Assembly (NCBI GenBank): GCA_002287035.1
Contig: NSKG01000013.1
Location: 1-64,000 of the forward strand
From: Pseudomonas sp. WN033
GTDB lineage: Bacteria; Pseudomonadota; Gammaproteobacteria; Pseudomonadales; Pseudomonadaceae
DNA length: 64,000 nucleotides
Direction: 5' to 3'
Under the pieces are notes generated by a model, which saw only the letters and a list, made by a program, of their open reading frames with translations, did no database searches and was not told the DNA's origin. Positions 19,709 to 29,473 of the stretch are shown piece by piece (position 1 is the first letter of the stretch; each line of letters begins with the position of its first letter). Position numbers and translations under genes: made by a program.

Positions 19709-20017
19709 TCAACCATCGAACTGACTGATCAGTCGTTCCTTGGCTTTTTTGTTCAAGGCCTTGATCGCCAGTTCGCGGCGCAGTGCCGTGCCATGGTCGC
19801 CACACAGCTCACGCCAGACCAGCGCCTGGGCCGGGCTGCGATTGAAAAACCGCGCGCCCTTGCCCTGCTGATGCTGGCGAAACCGCCGCTGCGGGTCGGT
19901 GCTGATGCCAGTGTAAAGATGACCGTTCTCAGCCCGTACAATATATACCCACCAGCACGTCGACGGTTCCTCATGGCTGCTTTGTGGCGACGCAACAGGC
20001 ATACTCGGTTCATTCAT
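19709..20017 (-). CDS. GIY-YIG nuclease-superfamily protein (YhbQ/UPF0213-like)
   Basis: A small stand-alone GIY-YIG domain protein of 102 residues. The motif appears as [18 protein letters not shown] (about 23-40), followed by the conserved Arg ([10 protein letters not shown]) and a C-terminal [12 protein letters not shown] helix. Relatives may act in DNA processing, but roles are mostly unproven. The ATG at 20017 leaves only 15 bp to the divergent asparaginase start at 20033, and no ribosome site is evident there, so a downstream start such as the ATG at 20002 is possible. Confidence 0.85.
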   Translation of the reverse strand: MNEPSMPVASPQSSHEEPSTCWWVYIVRAENGHLYTGISTDPQRRFRQHQQGKGARFFNRSPAQALVWRELCGDHGTALRRELAIKALNKKAKERLISQFDG

Positions 20018-20032
20018 TGTGGAGACAAGCTC

Positions 20033-20515
20033 ATGTTCGTACAGATATTCACCACCGGGGGCACCTTCGACAAAGTCTACTTCGACGCCCTGAGTGAATA
20101 CAAAATTGGCGAACCCATGGCCGCTGAACTGCTTGAGCAGGGCCGGGTCGGCTTCAACTATAGCGTGGAGTCGCTGCTGAAAAAGGACAGCCTGGATCTG
20201 GACGATGACGACCGCACCCTGATCCATGAGCGGGTCGCCAACTGCCCGCATGAACACATCCTGATCATCCATGGCACCGATACCATGACCGTCACCGCCG
20301 CCGCGCTGGCCGATATCGAGCACAAGGTCATCGTCCTGACTGGCGCCATGCAGCCAGCCCGCTTTCGCGACAGCGATGCCCTGTTCAACCTAGGCCTGGC
20401 GGTTGGCGCCCTCAACATTTGCCAGCCCGGTGTCTGGATCGCCATGAGCGGACGGGTATTCCCCGCCGACGGGGTACGCAAGAACCGGATGGCCGGGCGG
20501 TTCGAGGCGCAATAA
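20033..20515 (+). CDS. Single-domain asparaginase-like protein
   Basis: The 160 residues correspond only to the N-terminal catalytic domain of L-asparaginases, which usually have about 330. The catalytic residues are present: TTGGTFDK with Thr11, HGTDTM with Thr82 and Asp83, and Lys98 before VIVLTGAM. The C-terminal domain used in normal dimer contacts is absent, and the stop is clean (RFEAQ then TAA), so this seems to be a natural short form rather than a frameshift. The ATG at 20033 follows GGAGACAAG. Whether it hydrolyses asparagine is unknown. Confidence 0.85.
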   Translation: MFVQIFTTGGTFDKVYFDALSEYKIGEPMAAELLEQGRVGFNYSVESLLKKDSLDLDDDDRTLIHERVANCPHEHILIIHGTDTMTVTAAALADIEHKVIVLTGAMQPARFRDSDALFNLGLAVGALNICQPGVWIAMSGRVFPADGVRKNRMAGRFEAQ

Positions 20516-20589
20516 CGCCGGGCTGCTCTGCCACAGGCGCAACCCTCACAACACCCCGGCACACCACATCGCAAAACCTGCCCCAGCTC

Positions 20590-20635
20590 CGCCGTCATCG
20601 CGAGCCGCCTGGCGGCGTGGCGATCCAGGTAGCAA
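20590..20635. repeat. Intergenic palindromic repeat (REP-like)
   Basis: The stretch from CGTCATCGCGAG to GTGGCGATCCAG, with GCCGCC-T-GGCGGC at its centre (20604-20616), resembles an abundant dispersed repeat type of proteobacterial chromosomes as I recall it. It lies between the convergent asparaginase and tldD genes, a normal location. No second copy was found in the window, so identification depends on memory. Confidence 0.4.
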
Positions 20636-20649
20636 TGCTGCTATTGCAC

Positions 20650-22092
20650 TCAGCCCGTACCACCCACAGTAATCTGGTCGATTTTCAGCGTCGGCTGGCC
20701 AACCCCGACCGGCACCGACTGACCATCCTTGCCACAGGTGCCAACGCCGCTGTCGAGTTGCAGGTCGTTGCCGACCATCGACACCCGGGTCATCACCTCC
20801 GGGCCATTGCCGATCAGGGTCGCACCCTTGACTGGCGCGGTGATCCGCCCGTCTTCGATCAGGTAGGCTTCACTGGTGGAAAATACGAACTTGCCGCTGG
20901 TGATATCGACCTGACCACCGCCGAGATTGGCGCAGTACAACCCCTTCTTCACCGAACGGATGATTTCCTCCGGCTCGCTCTCGCCAGCCAGCATGTAGGT
21001 GTTGGTCATGCGTGGCATGGTCAGGTGCGCATAGGACTCGCGGCGCCCGTTACCGGTCGGCGCTACTCCCATCAGCCGGGCATTCAGCTTGTCCTGCATA
21101 TAGCCCTTGAGGACGCCGTTCTCGATCAGGGTGGTGCAGTGGGTCGGCTGGCCCTCGTCATCCAGGCTCAGCGAGCCGCGCCGGCCCGGCAGGGTGCCGT
21201 CATCGACGATAGTACACAGGCTGGAAGCTACCTTCTCGCCCACCCGGCCGCTATAGGCCGAACTGCCCTTGCGGTTGAAATCGCCTTCAAGACCGTGCCC
21301 AACCGCCTCGTGCAGCAACACACCGGACCAGCCCGGGCCCATCACCACCGGCAGGCTACCGGCCGGGGCGGCCACCGCCTCAAGGTTGACCGAAGCCTGG
21401 CGTACCGCCTCGCGGGCATAAGCCATAGCCCGTTCCTCAGCCTCGAAGAAGCGGTAGTCGGTACGTCCGCCGCCGCCAAAGCTGCCGCGTTCGCGGCGAC
21501 CGTTATGTTCGATGATGACGCTGACATTGAGCCGTACCAGCGGCCGGATATCACCGGCCCAGGTTCCATCACTGGCGGCAATCAGTACGGTGTCGTGAAC
21601 GCCGCCCAGGCTGATACTGACCTGGGTGATGCGCGCATCCAGGCTGCGGGTATAGGCATCCAGGCGCTGCAGGAAGGCCACCTTGTCGGGCTGAGACATG
21701 GCCTCCAGCGGGTTATCCGGCAGATACAGCGGCTGCCCAGCCGGCCGCTGCCAGGCCTGGACCCGACCGCTCTGGCCGGCCCGGGCAATCGAGCGGGCCG
21801 CACCGGCTGCCTGGCTCAGGGCCGGCAGACGAATGTCATTGCTGTAGGCAAACCCGGTTTTTTCACCGGACAGGGCCCGCACGCCAACCCCCTGATCGAC
21901 ATTGAAACTGCCGTCCTTGACGATCCCGTCCTCCAGCACCCAGGACTCGCTGATCTGGTGCTGAAAATACAGATCGGCGGCATCCACGCCCGGGCCCTTG
22001 AGCAATTGGCCCAGCACTTCAGCGACCCCGTCAGCCGTCAGTTCGGCTGGGGCCAGCAAGCGCTGCTCGGCCTGTTGGATCAGTTCATTCAT
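20650..22092 (-). CDS. tldD: Metalloprotease TldD
   Basis: TldD forms a heterodimeric zinc protease with TldE/PmbA that cleaves unfolded peptides and matures some modified peptides such as microcin B17. The 480-residue protein has the zinc motif [11 protein letters not shown] and the C-terminal [20 protein letters not shown] segment typical of TldD. No pmbA partner lies in the window. The start overlaps the upstream nitrilase-family gene by 8 nt, so tldD is probably the last gene of a long operon running from rng/mre through yhdP. Confidence 0.97.
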   Translation of the reverse strand: MNELIQQAEQRLLAPAELTADGVAEVLGQLLKGPGVDAADLYFQHQISESWVLEDGIVKDGSFNVDQGVGVRALSGEKTGFAYSNDIRLPALSQAAGAARSIARAGQSGRVQAWQRPAGQPLYLPDNPLEAMSQPDKVAFLQRLDAYTRSLDARITQVSISLGGVHDTVLIAASDGTWAGDIRPLVRLNVSVIIEHNGRRERGSFGGGGRTDYRFFEAEERAMAYAREAVRQASVNLEAVAAPAGSLPVVMGPGWSGVLLHEAVGHGLEGDFNRKGSSAYSGRVGEKVASSLCTIVDDGTLPGRRGSLSLDDEGQPTHCTTLIENGVLKGYMQDKLNARLMGVAPTGNGRRESYAHLTMPRMTNTYMLAGESEPEEIIRSVKKGLYCANLGGGQVDITSGKFVFSTSEAYLIEDGRITAPVKGATLIGNGPEVMTRVSMVGNDLQLDSGVGTCGKDGQSVPVGVGQPTLKIDQITVGGTG

Positions 22093-22945
22093 CAGATTTC
22101 GGCTCCTTGATGACCGGCTCGATACGGTCGGTCACGGCAAAACGGCGATGCTCGGCAACCGGCATGCGCGCACGGATATCTTCCAGATGCTGGCGGTCAA
22201 TGGCGCCGGCAACCACGCCCATGCCTTCGGGCAGGCAGGCCTGGATCACGCCCCAGGGATCGATCAGGCAACTATGCCCAAAGGTCTCACGGCCACCGGT
22301 GTGGCGCCCACCCTGGTTGGCCGCCAGTATGTAACACTGGGTTTCGATGGCCCGAGCCCGAAGCAGGACCTCCCAGTGGGCCAGCCCGGTGACTGCGGTA
22401 AAGGCCGACGGCACCACGATCAGCTCGGCCCCGGCCCGGCGCAGGGCCTGATACAGGTCGGGAAAGCGCACATCGTAACAGATGCTCAGGCCCAGGCGCC
22501 CGACCGGCGTGTCCAGGCAGACCAGTTGCTGACCATGTTCATAGTCGCGCGACTCGCGATAGCTGCGGGTATTGTCCGGCACTTCGACATCGAACAGATG
22601 CAGTTTGTCGTAGCGGGCGACTTCCCGCCCCTGTTCGTCGTAGACCAGGCAACTGGCCAGAGCCTTGCCGTCGTCACTGGCCGGCAGCGGGATACTGCCG
22701 CCAACCAGCCAGACGCCATGCTCGCGCGCCTGACGTGCAAGAAAGTTACGGATCGGACCACTACCGCCAAACTCGGCCTTGGCAATCTCGGCCAGTGACC
22801 GATTGCCGAAGGCCGCGAAGCATTCGGGCAGCAAAATCAACTCGGCTCCGGCCGCCGCCGCTTCACCAATCAGCACCGCTGCCTGATTGAGGTTGGCCTT
22901 GACCTCCGGGCCGCTAAGCATCTGCAGGGCAGCTACCTGAGCCAT
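22085..22945 (-). CDS. Nitrilase-superfamily amidohydrolase (Nit2/YafV-type)
   Basis: A cytosolic carbon-nitrogen hydrolase. The Glu-Lys-Cys triad is visible: Glu in [12 protein letters not shown], Lys in [12 protein letters not shown], and Cys in [13 protein letters not shown]. The 286 residues fit the Nit1/Nit2 branch. Relatives hydrolyse deaminated glutathione or alpha-ketoglutaramate, so a metabolite-repair role is likely but unproven. I chose the ATG at 22945 ([10 protein letters not shown]), preceded by GGAGA, over a longer frame. It lies between yhdP and tldD with near-zero spacing. Confidence 0.92.
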   Translation of the reverse strand: MAQVAALQMLSGPEVKANLNQAAVLIGEAAAAGAELILLPECFAAFGNRSLAEIAKAEFGGSGPIRNFLARQAREHGVWLVGGSIPLPASDDGKALASCLVYDEQGREVARYDKLHLFDVEVPDNTRSYRESRDYEHGQQLVCLDTPVGRLGLSICYDVRFPDLYQALRRAGAELIVVPSAFTAVTGLAHWEVLLRARAIETQCYILAANQGGRHTGGRETFGHSCLIDPWGVIQACLPEGMGVVAGAIDRQHLEDIRARMPVAEHRRFAVTDRIEPVIKEPKSDE

Positions 22946-22946
22946 A

Positions 22947-25900
22947 TCAATTCTCCAGAGCGGCCTTGCTGTCGAAGGCCCGGTCAAACTCTACGTTGGG
23001 TTGTTGCCAGTCACCGCTGATCCGGTACTTGACCGAGGCAAAACGCGCCACCCGGTCACCGAGAATGCGGTCGGCCAGAAACAGTACGCCGCCAATGTGC
23101 GGAGCACCGGCCAGAATCGCCGCCAGGGGCAGGTTATTGGTAACCGGCAAGGTCACCAACAGGCCCATATCAATCTGGTCATTAGGTAGATCAAGCTGAC
23201 CTTCAAGCTGCAACTTGGCGCTCGGTCCGTCCATGACCAGCGGCGTGCGGGTGTGCATCACGCCAGTGTCCAGCCCCAGTTCACCCTTGAAGCTGTCATA
23301 GGCCGTGCCTTTGCCGAACAGGTCGGAAAAGTCCAGACGCAAACGGCGGGTCAAGGCGTTGAAGTTCAGCAGACCGAATACCCGCAGCGCATCGGCTGAG
23401 CCTTCACCACTTTGCAGCGCACCATTGCGCGCATCAAGACTGACCGTACCACTACTGCGAGCCAACGCGAAGAAGGCCGGCGAGCCTGGCCAGCTCAACT
23501 CGGTCCGGGCCTGAAAGCGTTCGCTGGTCAGGGTCGGAGCGTAGTTCCAGGCTTTCAATACTTCGCCCAGATCCGTGGTGTTGAGCTCACCAGTAAAGCG
23601 GCTACCCGAGTGCAGCCAGTCCAGATCCCCCTGCAGACGCAGACCGCGCAGATCGACATCAACTCCGCTGAAACGGCTACCGGTGCTGCTCGGGCGCGCC
23701 GAGAAACGCACACCACCTACCAGCTCATCACCCCAGTGCAGGGCATGGATACGTACATCCAGGCTGGGCAGGCTGGCCGGATCAAAGGCGGCCAGCGGGT
23801 CTTCCGGCACTACCGGCTCAACCAGCGCGGTGTGATCCGGGTCTGGCTCGTGGCGCGGCAGTGTCAGACGCTGAAGCTCAACCACCACCGGCGCATCGCT
23901 GGCGTCGGGCCAGCCGATTTGCCCACGCAAGCTGCTCTGCTCGATATCCAGCAGCCAACCATTGCTGGTACGCGCGCCACTGACCTGAACATTGTCCAGA
24001 TCCAGCCCAAAGCCCTGAAAGCGATCGGCCTGGACATTGAGCCGCTGCACCAGGTCGCCCATCTGTCCAGCCGGGGCCTGCGCCAGAGGGGTATCGGCCG
24101 GTTTCAACGCGCTGCCGTCCAGCCACTGCTGCCAGTGGCTCCAGTCAAACTCACGGAACCGGGCCTGCACCGCCAGCCCAGGCCAGATCGGAGTCACCGG
24201 GCTGCCGCTGCGGTAGCGCAGATCACCGGCCAACTGACGCTCATCAATATGAATCAGGCCGCGCAGCTCGGGCCCCAGATTGAACTGCCAGCGTTGCAGC
24301 CCTGGCGTCAGATCCAGCAGCAGCCGGCTCGGCAAGCGCTCGGCACTCGACTTGGCCAGAGGCTCCGGCAGCGCCAGACTGACGCCTTCCAATACACTAC
24401 TGACTTCAACCCGCTGGCGCCCCTCGGCCAGACGCACGTCGGCCTGCCAGTCCAGAGCCCCGCTGGCCAGCCCCTTGGGCAGTGCCTCTGCCCCCAGCAG
24501 TGTCCAGCCCTGCAACCGCTCCAACGGGTGCTTGCCGCTCAACCGGATGCGCTGCTGCGCGTCAACCCGGTCGATCTCGGCGGTAACCGGCTCACCGAGA
24601 AAGCGCAGTGTCAGCCCGGAAGCCGTGAGCCCCTGTCCGTCGCTGTAGGCGAACCGGCCACGCAGTTCATGGATCGGCTCCTGCAACTGCGGAATCTGCA
24701 ACTGCTCGACCTCAGCCTGCCAGCCCACGTCAACGCCCAACGGCTGGCCCTGGCGCAGCGGAATGGCCAGAGCCAGCTGTCCATCGACCTGACCCTGACC
24801 TTGCCAACCGGCCAGCGGGTCACCGCTCAACTCAGCCAGCGGGCTGTCCTGCATCAGCGTCAGGGCATCACTCAACGGCCCCTTAAAGTCGCCCGCCACC
24901 AGCAGGCGCAATGCCGCTTCGGGACTTTCACGCCGGGTCGAGACCTGAATGCCACTGAGCTCAGTATCCAGCAGCCGGGCCTGCCCCGGCCCGATATCCA
25001 GCAACTCATTGTCCAGATACAGGGTTGCAGATACCTCGCTCAGCCCCGGCCAGCCGGGCTGGAACTGCAGACTGCCTTCCTCCAGCCGGGCATACAGGTC
25101 AATCTGACGTTCGTCCGGCTCGGCGTCCTTGAGCAGCGACCCCCTATAGGCAAAGATCGCCTGGGGTACCCGGCCGTTGAGCTGCGAGTCCTTGAGCCAA
25201 TCGGCCAGCGCCGGTTCGAACGCCGGGGCCAGGGTTGGCAGATAACGCTCATGGAAGCGAGCCTGGCTATCGCGCAGGGCGACCCGCAGATCCATGGTCG
25301 GAACCCCACCGGGCGGCGGCAACAGCAACTCCAGCCGGGCAGTCAGCGGACCTTCCTCACCTGTCGCACGCAGCCCCGGGGCTATCAGGCTCAGCCCCAG
25401 CTCATCCGACCAGCGCCACTGCAACGCTCCCTCGGCCCGCTGGTAGCGCCAGGCCTGGGGAAACAGTCGTGGCAGATGGATTGCCCAGTCCTCGCTGGCG
25501 ACTCGCAGCTCGCCCTCAGCAGGGCTACCACTCAGGCTGCCGCTCACTCCTTCAAAGGCCGGCACCGCTTCCCAGGCCGAGACCCCGACCCGATCAAGCC
25601 GGGCCTGCAGTTGCAAGGTGCGCCAGTCACGCCAGTCGCTGGTTCCGTTCAGTTGCACATCGCGCAGGGTTCCCCGGGGTGCCAGGGTACTGATGACTTC
25701 GGCGGTCAGCTCGTGCTCGATCAAACCCGGTAACCACTGACCCAAACGCTCCAGCGGTAGCTGGTCGACCCGGGCCAGCCAGGCTCCGGACTCCAGCTCA
25801 CGCTGCAACTGAATCCGGGTTGCCGGCCAGATCTCTTCATCCAGGCGCATGCTCAGTTCGTCCACTCGCAGCGATTGCTGCCCGGCCTGCTCGCGCCACT

Positions 25901-26813
25901 CGAAACGGGCAACCAGATCATTGAGCACCGGCACCTGGCGCACCCCATTCAGTTCCAGCTGCGGGCTGATCAGCAACCCCTGCAGATGATCCAGACGCTG
26001 ATGCTGCCAACTACCCCAGAGTTGCCCACCAGCCACCAGCGTCTGGATCTGCATGCGCTCCATCCAGGCAGGCGGCAACCAGCGGCCCCAGTTGGTCGCC
26101 GGCAACTCCAGGAAAAACCCCAATGACAGGCGCTGCCAGTCCAGCCCGGGCATCAGGGCACTGGCCTGCCAGCGCAGCCGTTCACCATCAGGCAGGTTGA
26201 CCTGACCATCGAGTCGATGCCAGTTGGGGCCATTGAGCAGGGTCAGATCGCCTTCGCTGAACACCCAGTCAGGCTGCTGCCAGGGGCTGATGCGAATCTG
26301 GGTTTCAAGCAGGGTGATCCGCCGTTGGCTGGAGAGCAAGCGCAGGGCCTCATCCAGCCCAGCCAGTTGGGCGCTCTGGCCACCCAGGCCGTGCACCTGC
26401 CAGTGGCCATCGGCGTTTTCGCTCAGTTCCAGTTCCAAGCCCTGAATCTGCAGCGCATCCATCACCGGCCGGCGTTGCCAGAGGCTGGCAAACAGATCGA
26501 GTCGGGCGGTTACGTTGTCCAGGGCAAACAGTACCGGGCTGTCGGGATCGAGGTCGGCATGCACCTGCAAGCCACGCAGCTTGAACACCGGCTGCCCGCC
26601 CTGCATCTCGCCCTGCAGGCGCTCAAGGTGGATGGCCCGGCCGCTCAGTTGCTCGGCCTTGGCCACCAGCTCAGCCTGGTAGTCGGCCACCACTGGCATG
26701 AACTGGCGACCCAGGCTGACGTAAATCGCGGCCAGCAGCAGCCAGCCCACCAGAAGCAGGATCAGCCCATCCAATAGGCGTCGCAGCCAGGTTTGCCAGA
26801 GCATCGGGTTCAC
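22947..26813 (-). CDS. yhdP: AsmA/TamB-like envelope protein YhdP
   Basis: YhdP is a very large inner-membrane-anchored periplasmic protein that, with TamB and YdbH, moves phospholipid to the outer membrane. This 1288-residue protein has an N-terminal membrane anchor (about 12-33, LLDGLILLLVGWLLLAAIYV) and then a long beta-rich periplasmic region with many amphipathic strands. The C-terminal AsmA-like part includes FSDLFGKGTAYDSFKGELGL and LLVTLPVTNNLPLAAILAG, both typical of YhdP. The length is close to the E. coli protein (1266). It lies between rng and the nitrilase gene with almost no gap. Confidence 0.95.
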   Translation of the reverse strand: MNPMLWQTWLRRLLDGLILLLVGWLLLAAIYVSLGRQFMPVVADYQAELVAKAEQLSGRAIHLERLQGEMQGGQPVFKLRGLQVHADLDPDSPVLFALDNVTARLDLFASLWQRRPVMDALQIQGLELELSENADGHWQVHGLGGQSAQLAGLDEALRLLSSQRRITLLETQIRISPWQQPDWVFSEGDLTLLNGPNWHRLDGQVNLPDGERLRWQASALMPGLDWQRLSLGFFLELPATNWGRWLPPAWMERMQIQTLVAGGQLWGSWQHQRLDHLQGLLISPQLELNGVRQVPVLNDLVARFEWREQAGQQSLRVDELSMRLDEEIWPATRIQLQRELESGAWLARVDQLPLERLGQWLPGLIEHELTAEVISTLAPRGTLRDVQLNGTSDWRDWRTLQLQARLDRVGVSAWEAVPAFEGVSGSLSGSPAEGELRVASEDWAIHLPRLFPQAWRYQRAEGALQWRWSDELGLSLIAPGLRATGEEGPLTARLELLLPPPGGVPTMDLRVALRDSQARFHERYLPTLAPAFEPALADWLKDSQLNGRVPQAIFAYRGSLLKDAEPDERQIDLYARLEEGSLQFQPGWPGLSEVSATLYLDNELLDIGPGQARLLDTELSGIQVSTRRESPEAALRLLVAGDFKGPLSDALTLMQDSPLAELSGDPLAGWQGQGQVDGQLALAIPLRQGQPLGVDVGWQAEVEQLQIPQLQEPIHELRGRFAYSDGQGLTASGLTLRFLGEPVTAEIDRVDAQQRIRLSGKHPLERLQGWTLLGAEALPKGLASGALDWQADVRLAEGRQRVEVSSVLEGVSLALPEPLAKSSAERLPSRLLLDLTPGLQRWQFNLGPELRGLIHIDERQLAGDLRYRSGSPVTPIWPGLAVQARFREFDWSHWQQWLDGSALKPADTPLAQAPAGQMGDLVQRLNVQADRFQGFGLDLDNVQVSGARTSNGWLLDIEQSSLRGQIGWPDASDAPVVVELQRLTLPRHEPDPDHTALVEPVVPEDPLAAFDPASLPSLDVRIHALHWGDELVGGVRFSARPSSTGSRFSGVDVDLRGLRLQGDLDWLHSGSRFTGELNTTDLGEVLKAWNYAPTLTSERFQARTELSWPGSPAFFALARSSGTVSLDARNGALQSGEGSADALRVFGLLNFNALTRRLRLDFSDLFGKGTAYDSFKGELGLDTGVMHTRTPLVMDGPSAKLQLEGQLDLPNDQIDMGLLVTLPVTNNLPLAAILAGAPHIGGVLFLADRILGDRVARFASVKYRISGDWQQPNVEFDRAFDSKAALEN

Positions 26814-26820
26814 CCGTTCA

Positions 26821-28278
26821 TCACATCAACACCACGTCGTACTGTTCCTGGGTATACATGGTTTCCACCTGAAACTTGATCGGCCGCTCGATAAACAGCT
26901 CAAGATCGGCGACATTGCCTGATTCTTCGTCAAGCAAACGATCAATGACCGATTGCGAAGCCAGTACCATGTAGGCATCGGCCTGGTAGGCTCTGGCTTC
27001 ACGCAGGATTTCGCGGAAGATTTCGTAACACACGGTTTCCGGGGTTTTCTGAATCCCCCGCCCCTGACAACTTGGACAAGGCTCACAGAGCACCTGTTCC
27101 AAACTTTCGCGGGTCCGCTTGCGGGTCATCTGCACCAGACCCAGCTCAGTGATGCCGATGATGTTGGTTTTGGCATGATCGCGTTCGAGCTGCTTTTCCA
27201 GGGTCCGCAGTACCTGGCGCTGGTGATCCTCGTCTTCCATGTCGATGAAGTCGATGATGATGATCCCGCCCAGATTGCGCAGGCGCAGTTGCCGGGCAAT
27301 CGCCGTGGCCGCCTCAAGGTTGGTCTTGAAGATGGTTTCTTCAAGGGTCCGGTGGCCGACGAAGGCCCCGGTATTGACGTCGATGGTGGTCATCGCCTCA
27401 GTCTGATCGATTACCAGATGGCCGCCGGACTTGAGCATGACCCGTCGTTCCATGGCCTTCTGGATCTCATCCTCGACGCCATAGAGGTCAAAGATCGGCC
27501 GTTCGCCGGGGTAGTGCTCGAGCTTTTCCTCAATCCCCGGCATCAGTTCCTGAACAAACTGCTCGATCTTCTGGAAGGTTTCCCGCGAGTCGATCCTGAT
27601 CTTCTCAATCCGCGGATTGACCAGATCGCGCAGGGTGCGCAACGCCAGGGCCAGATCCTCGTACAGCACCGAAGGCGCCGGCGCCTGACTCATCTGCTGG
27701 GAGATCTGCTGCCAGAGCCGACGCACATAGCGGATATCGACCAGGATATCCTCCTCCCGCGCGGCCTCGGCAGCGGTACGCAGAATGAAACCACCGGCCT
27801 CTTCAACACCTTCATCTTCGACACAGTGGGCAACGATCTGCTTGAGCCGCTCACGCTCGGCTTCATCTTCGATTTTCAGCGAAATCCCCACATGCGGAGT
27901 CTTGGGCATATACACCAGATAACGCGAAGGTACCGACAGATGGGTGGTCAGCCGTGCGCCCTTGGTGCCGATCGGGTCCTTGGTCACCTGCACCACCAGC
28001 GACTGGCCCTCATGCACCAGCGAACTGATCGGCTCGACCGCCGTACCCTCGCGCTCGGAGATTTCCGAGGCATGGATAAAGGCCGCACGCTCCAGGCCGA
28101 TATCGACAAACGCAGCCTGCATGCCGGGCAAAACCCGCACGACCTTGCCTTTGTAGATATTGCCGACGATGCCACGACGCAGGGTCCGCTCGACATGGAC
28201 CTCTTGCAACACCCCGTTTTCGACCAGGGCCACCCGGGTTTCCATTGGGGTGACGTTGATCAGAATTTCTTCGCTCAT
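26821..28278 (-). CDS. rng: Ribonuclease G
   Basis: RNase G is an endoribonuclease of the RNase E family that matures the 5' end of 16S rRNA and takes part in mRNA decay. The 485-residue protein begins MSEEILINVTPMETRVALVE, then an S1 RNA-binding domain (about 35-110, GNIYKGKVVRVLPGMQAAFVDIG). Catalytic DNase-I-like segments are TTIDVNTGAFVGHRTLEETI and IIIIDFIDMEDE, whose aspartates bind the metal. A Zn-link cysteine pair lies in CEPCPSCQGRG. There is no C-terminal degradosome scaffold, separating it from RNase E. It lies between maf/mre and yhdP. Confidence 0.97.
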   Translation of the reverse strand: MSEEILINVTPMETRVALVENGVLQEVHVERTLRRGIVGNIYKGKVVRVLPGMQAAFVDIGLERAAFIHASEISEREGTAVEPISSLVHEGQSLVVQVTKDPIGTKGARLTTHLSVPSRYLVYMPKTPHVGISLKIEDEAERERLKQIVAHCVEDEGVEEAGGFILRTAAEAAREEDILVDIRYVRRLWQQISQQMSQAPAPSVLYEDLALALRTLRDLVNPRIEKIRIDSRETFQKIEQFVQELMPGIEEKLEHYPGERPIFDLYGVEDEIQKAMERRVMLKSGGHLVIDQTEAMTTIDVNTGAFVGHRTLEETIFKTNLEAATAIARQLRLRNLGGIIIIDFIDMEDEDHQRQVLRTLEKQLERDHAKTNIIGITELGLVQMTRKRTRESLEQVLCEPCPSCQGRGIQKTPETVCYEIFREILREARAYQADAYMVLASQSVIDRLLDEESGNVADLELFIERPIKFQVETMYTQEQYDVVLM

Positions 28279-28415
28279 AGGCTCTCCTGCTCAATTCATA
28301 CTGGCAGAATACCGGTGAATGGAGCTGTGCAACAGCGATCACTGAGATAGAGTCAGCCAATCAACCGATTCGTTGAAGGCTGGTTGGAAGTTCAGCTAGC
28401 CACCGGGGCCAGGGT

Positions 28416-28441
28416 CTGTTGGCACTAGCTACTGCCAACAG
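28416..28441. other. Perfect hairpin overlapping the maf stop codon
   Basis: CTGTTGGCA (28416-28424) and TGCCAACAG (28433-28441) form a nine-pair stem with an eight-base loop, and the maf TAG stop (28429-28431) lies in the loop. No run of T follows on either side, so it is not a standard terminator. It may influence maf translation end or rng expression; the rest of the 28279-28428 gap shows nothing I can identify. Confidence 0.4.
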
Positions 28442-29010
28442 GCAACCCCGAACTGGGCCAGTAATTGCGCAGTTTCCATCAAGGGCAATCCGACCACCGC
28501 GCTGTAGCTGCCGTCGATCCGCTCGACAAAGATCGCGCCCAGCCCCTGAATGCCATAGGCCCCGGCCTTGTCCTGAGGCTCACCGCTAGCCCAGTAGGCT
28601 TCGATCTCGGTCTCGCTCAGGTCCCGGAACCAGACCCGGGTTTCCACATGCAGACTCAGACAGCGCCCGCTCTGCGCCACGGCGACCGCCGTGAGCACCC
28701 GATGCTCACGCCCGGACAGAGCCCGCAACATCTCCAGCCCCTGCTGACGGTCAGTCGGCTTGCCGAGAATCTGCTCGCCCAGCACCACGGCGGTATCCGC
28801 CGCCAGTACCACCGCGCCATCGGCAACCTGCGCCAGCCCGGCCTGGACCTTGTCGGCCGTCACCCGCAATACATAGGCCTCAGCCGACTCGCCGGCCAGT
28901 TGCTGCTCATCGACCGAACACACCAGCCGCTGGCAAGGCACACCGATCTGAGCCAGCAGTTCACGCCGACGCGGAGAGGCTGAGGCCAGGTACAGGGGTT
29001 CAGTAGACAT
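28429..29010 (-). CDS. maf: Maf-type nucleotide pyrophosphatase
   Basis: Maf proteins hydrolyse dTTP, UTP or modified nucleotides to monophosphates. The 193-residue protein starts [21 protein letters not shown], with the family motif SASPRRREL (about 9-17); other conserved stretches are [16 protein letters not shown]-like and [28 protein letters not shown]. Its location between mreD and rng matches the YhdE-type (dTTP/UTP) subgroup of other gammaproteobacteria. I chose the ATG at 29010, which overlaps the mreD end by 11 nt; a longer in-frame start is not supported. Confidence 0.95.
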   Translation of the reverse strand: MSTEPLYLASASPRRRELLAQIGVPCQRLVCSVDEQQLAGESAEAYVLRVTADKVQAGLAQVADGAVVLAADTAVVLGEQILGKPTDRQQGLEMLRALSGREHRVLTAVAVAQSGRCLSLHVETRVWFRDLSETEIEAYWASGEPQDKAGAYGIQGLGAIFVERIDGSYSAVVGLPLMETAQLLAQFGVACWQ

Positions 29011-29473
29011 GGAAGCGTTTACGCAGCACCGACAGGACCGACGAGACCCATGGCCAGAGGAATACACTGACCAGCGCCGGCATCAGGAACAGCAGGGTCG
29101 GCGGCCGGTTGCCGCTCAGGCTGTTGAGCCACAGCAGCACCATCTGGGCGATGCCCAGAACCGGCAGCATTACCAGGCTCTGCTGCCACAACGGGAAACG
29201 CCGGATACGCTGATGCAGCAACAGCACCAGCCAGGCCACCAGGGTCATGACCAGTGCATGCTGGCCAAACAACTCGCCGTACAGTACATCGGTCGCCAAC
29301 CCGCTGACCCAGGCGGTCAGCAGGCCGACCCGGTGAGGCAACGCCATCACCCAGTAGGCCAGCACCATCGCCAACCACATCGGCCGCCCCAGATCCAGCG
29401 GCGAGGGCATCGGCATGATGCTCAATAACAGAGCGGCGAGAATGCTCAAGGCGATCAACAGGCTATTGCGCAT
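29000..29473 (-). CDS. mreD: Rod-shape determining protein MreD
   Basis: MreD is a small inner-membrane protein of the elongasome with MreB, MreC, RodA and PBP2. The 157 residues contain about five hydrophobic segments and the charged loop [22 protein letters not shown] typical of the family. The ATG at 29473 is chosen because AGGAG lies seven bases upstream; the GTG two codons earlier is too close to that site. The start overlaps the mreC end by 11 nt. Confidence 0.92.
   Translation of the reverse strand: MRNSLLIALSILAALLLSIMPMPSPLDLGRPMWLAMVLAYWVMALPHRVGLLTAWVSGLATDVLYGELFGQHALVMTLVAWLVLLLHQRIRRFPLWQQSLVMLPVLGIAQMVLLWLNSLSGNRPPTLLFLMPALVSVFLWPWVSSVLSVLRKRFHVY

Noticed and set aside
20033-20650. 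Frameshifted asparaginase with its second half in the downstream gap
   Set aside because: The 134 bp gap to tldD is too short to hold the missing ~170 residues and contains a REP-like repeat instead.
20419-22110. Long plus-strand frame of about 560 codons across tldD
   Set aside because: It is antisense to a strongly supported tldD, its composition is Gln/His/Arg-rich as is usual for shadows of high-GC genes, and no domain is visible.
23412-25733. Long plus-strand frame of about 770 codons across yhdP
   Set aside because: It is antisense to yhdP, which has family-specific features. The translated product is low-complexity in Gln, Arg and Pro and resembles no protein.
28416-28441. Intrinsic terminator of maf
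   Set aside because: The stem is perfect but contains the maf stop codon in its loop and has no T-run downstream, so it was kept only as a hairpin.
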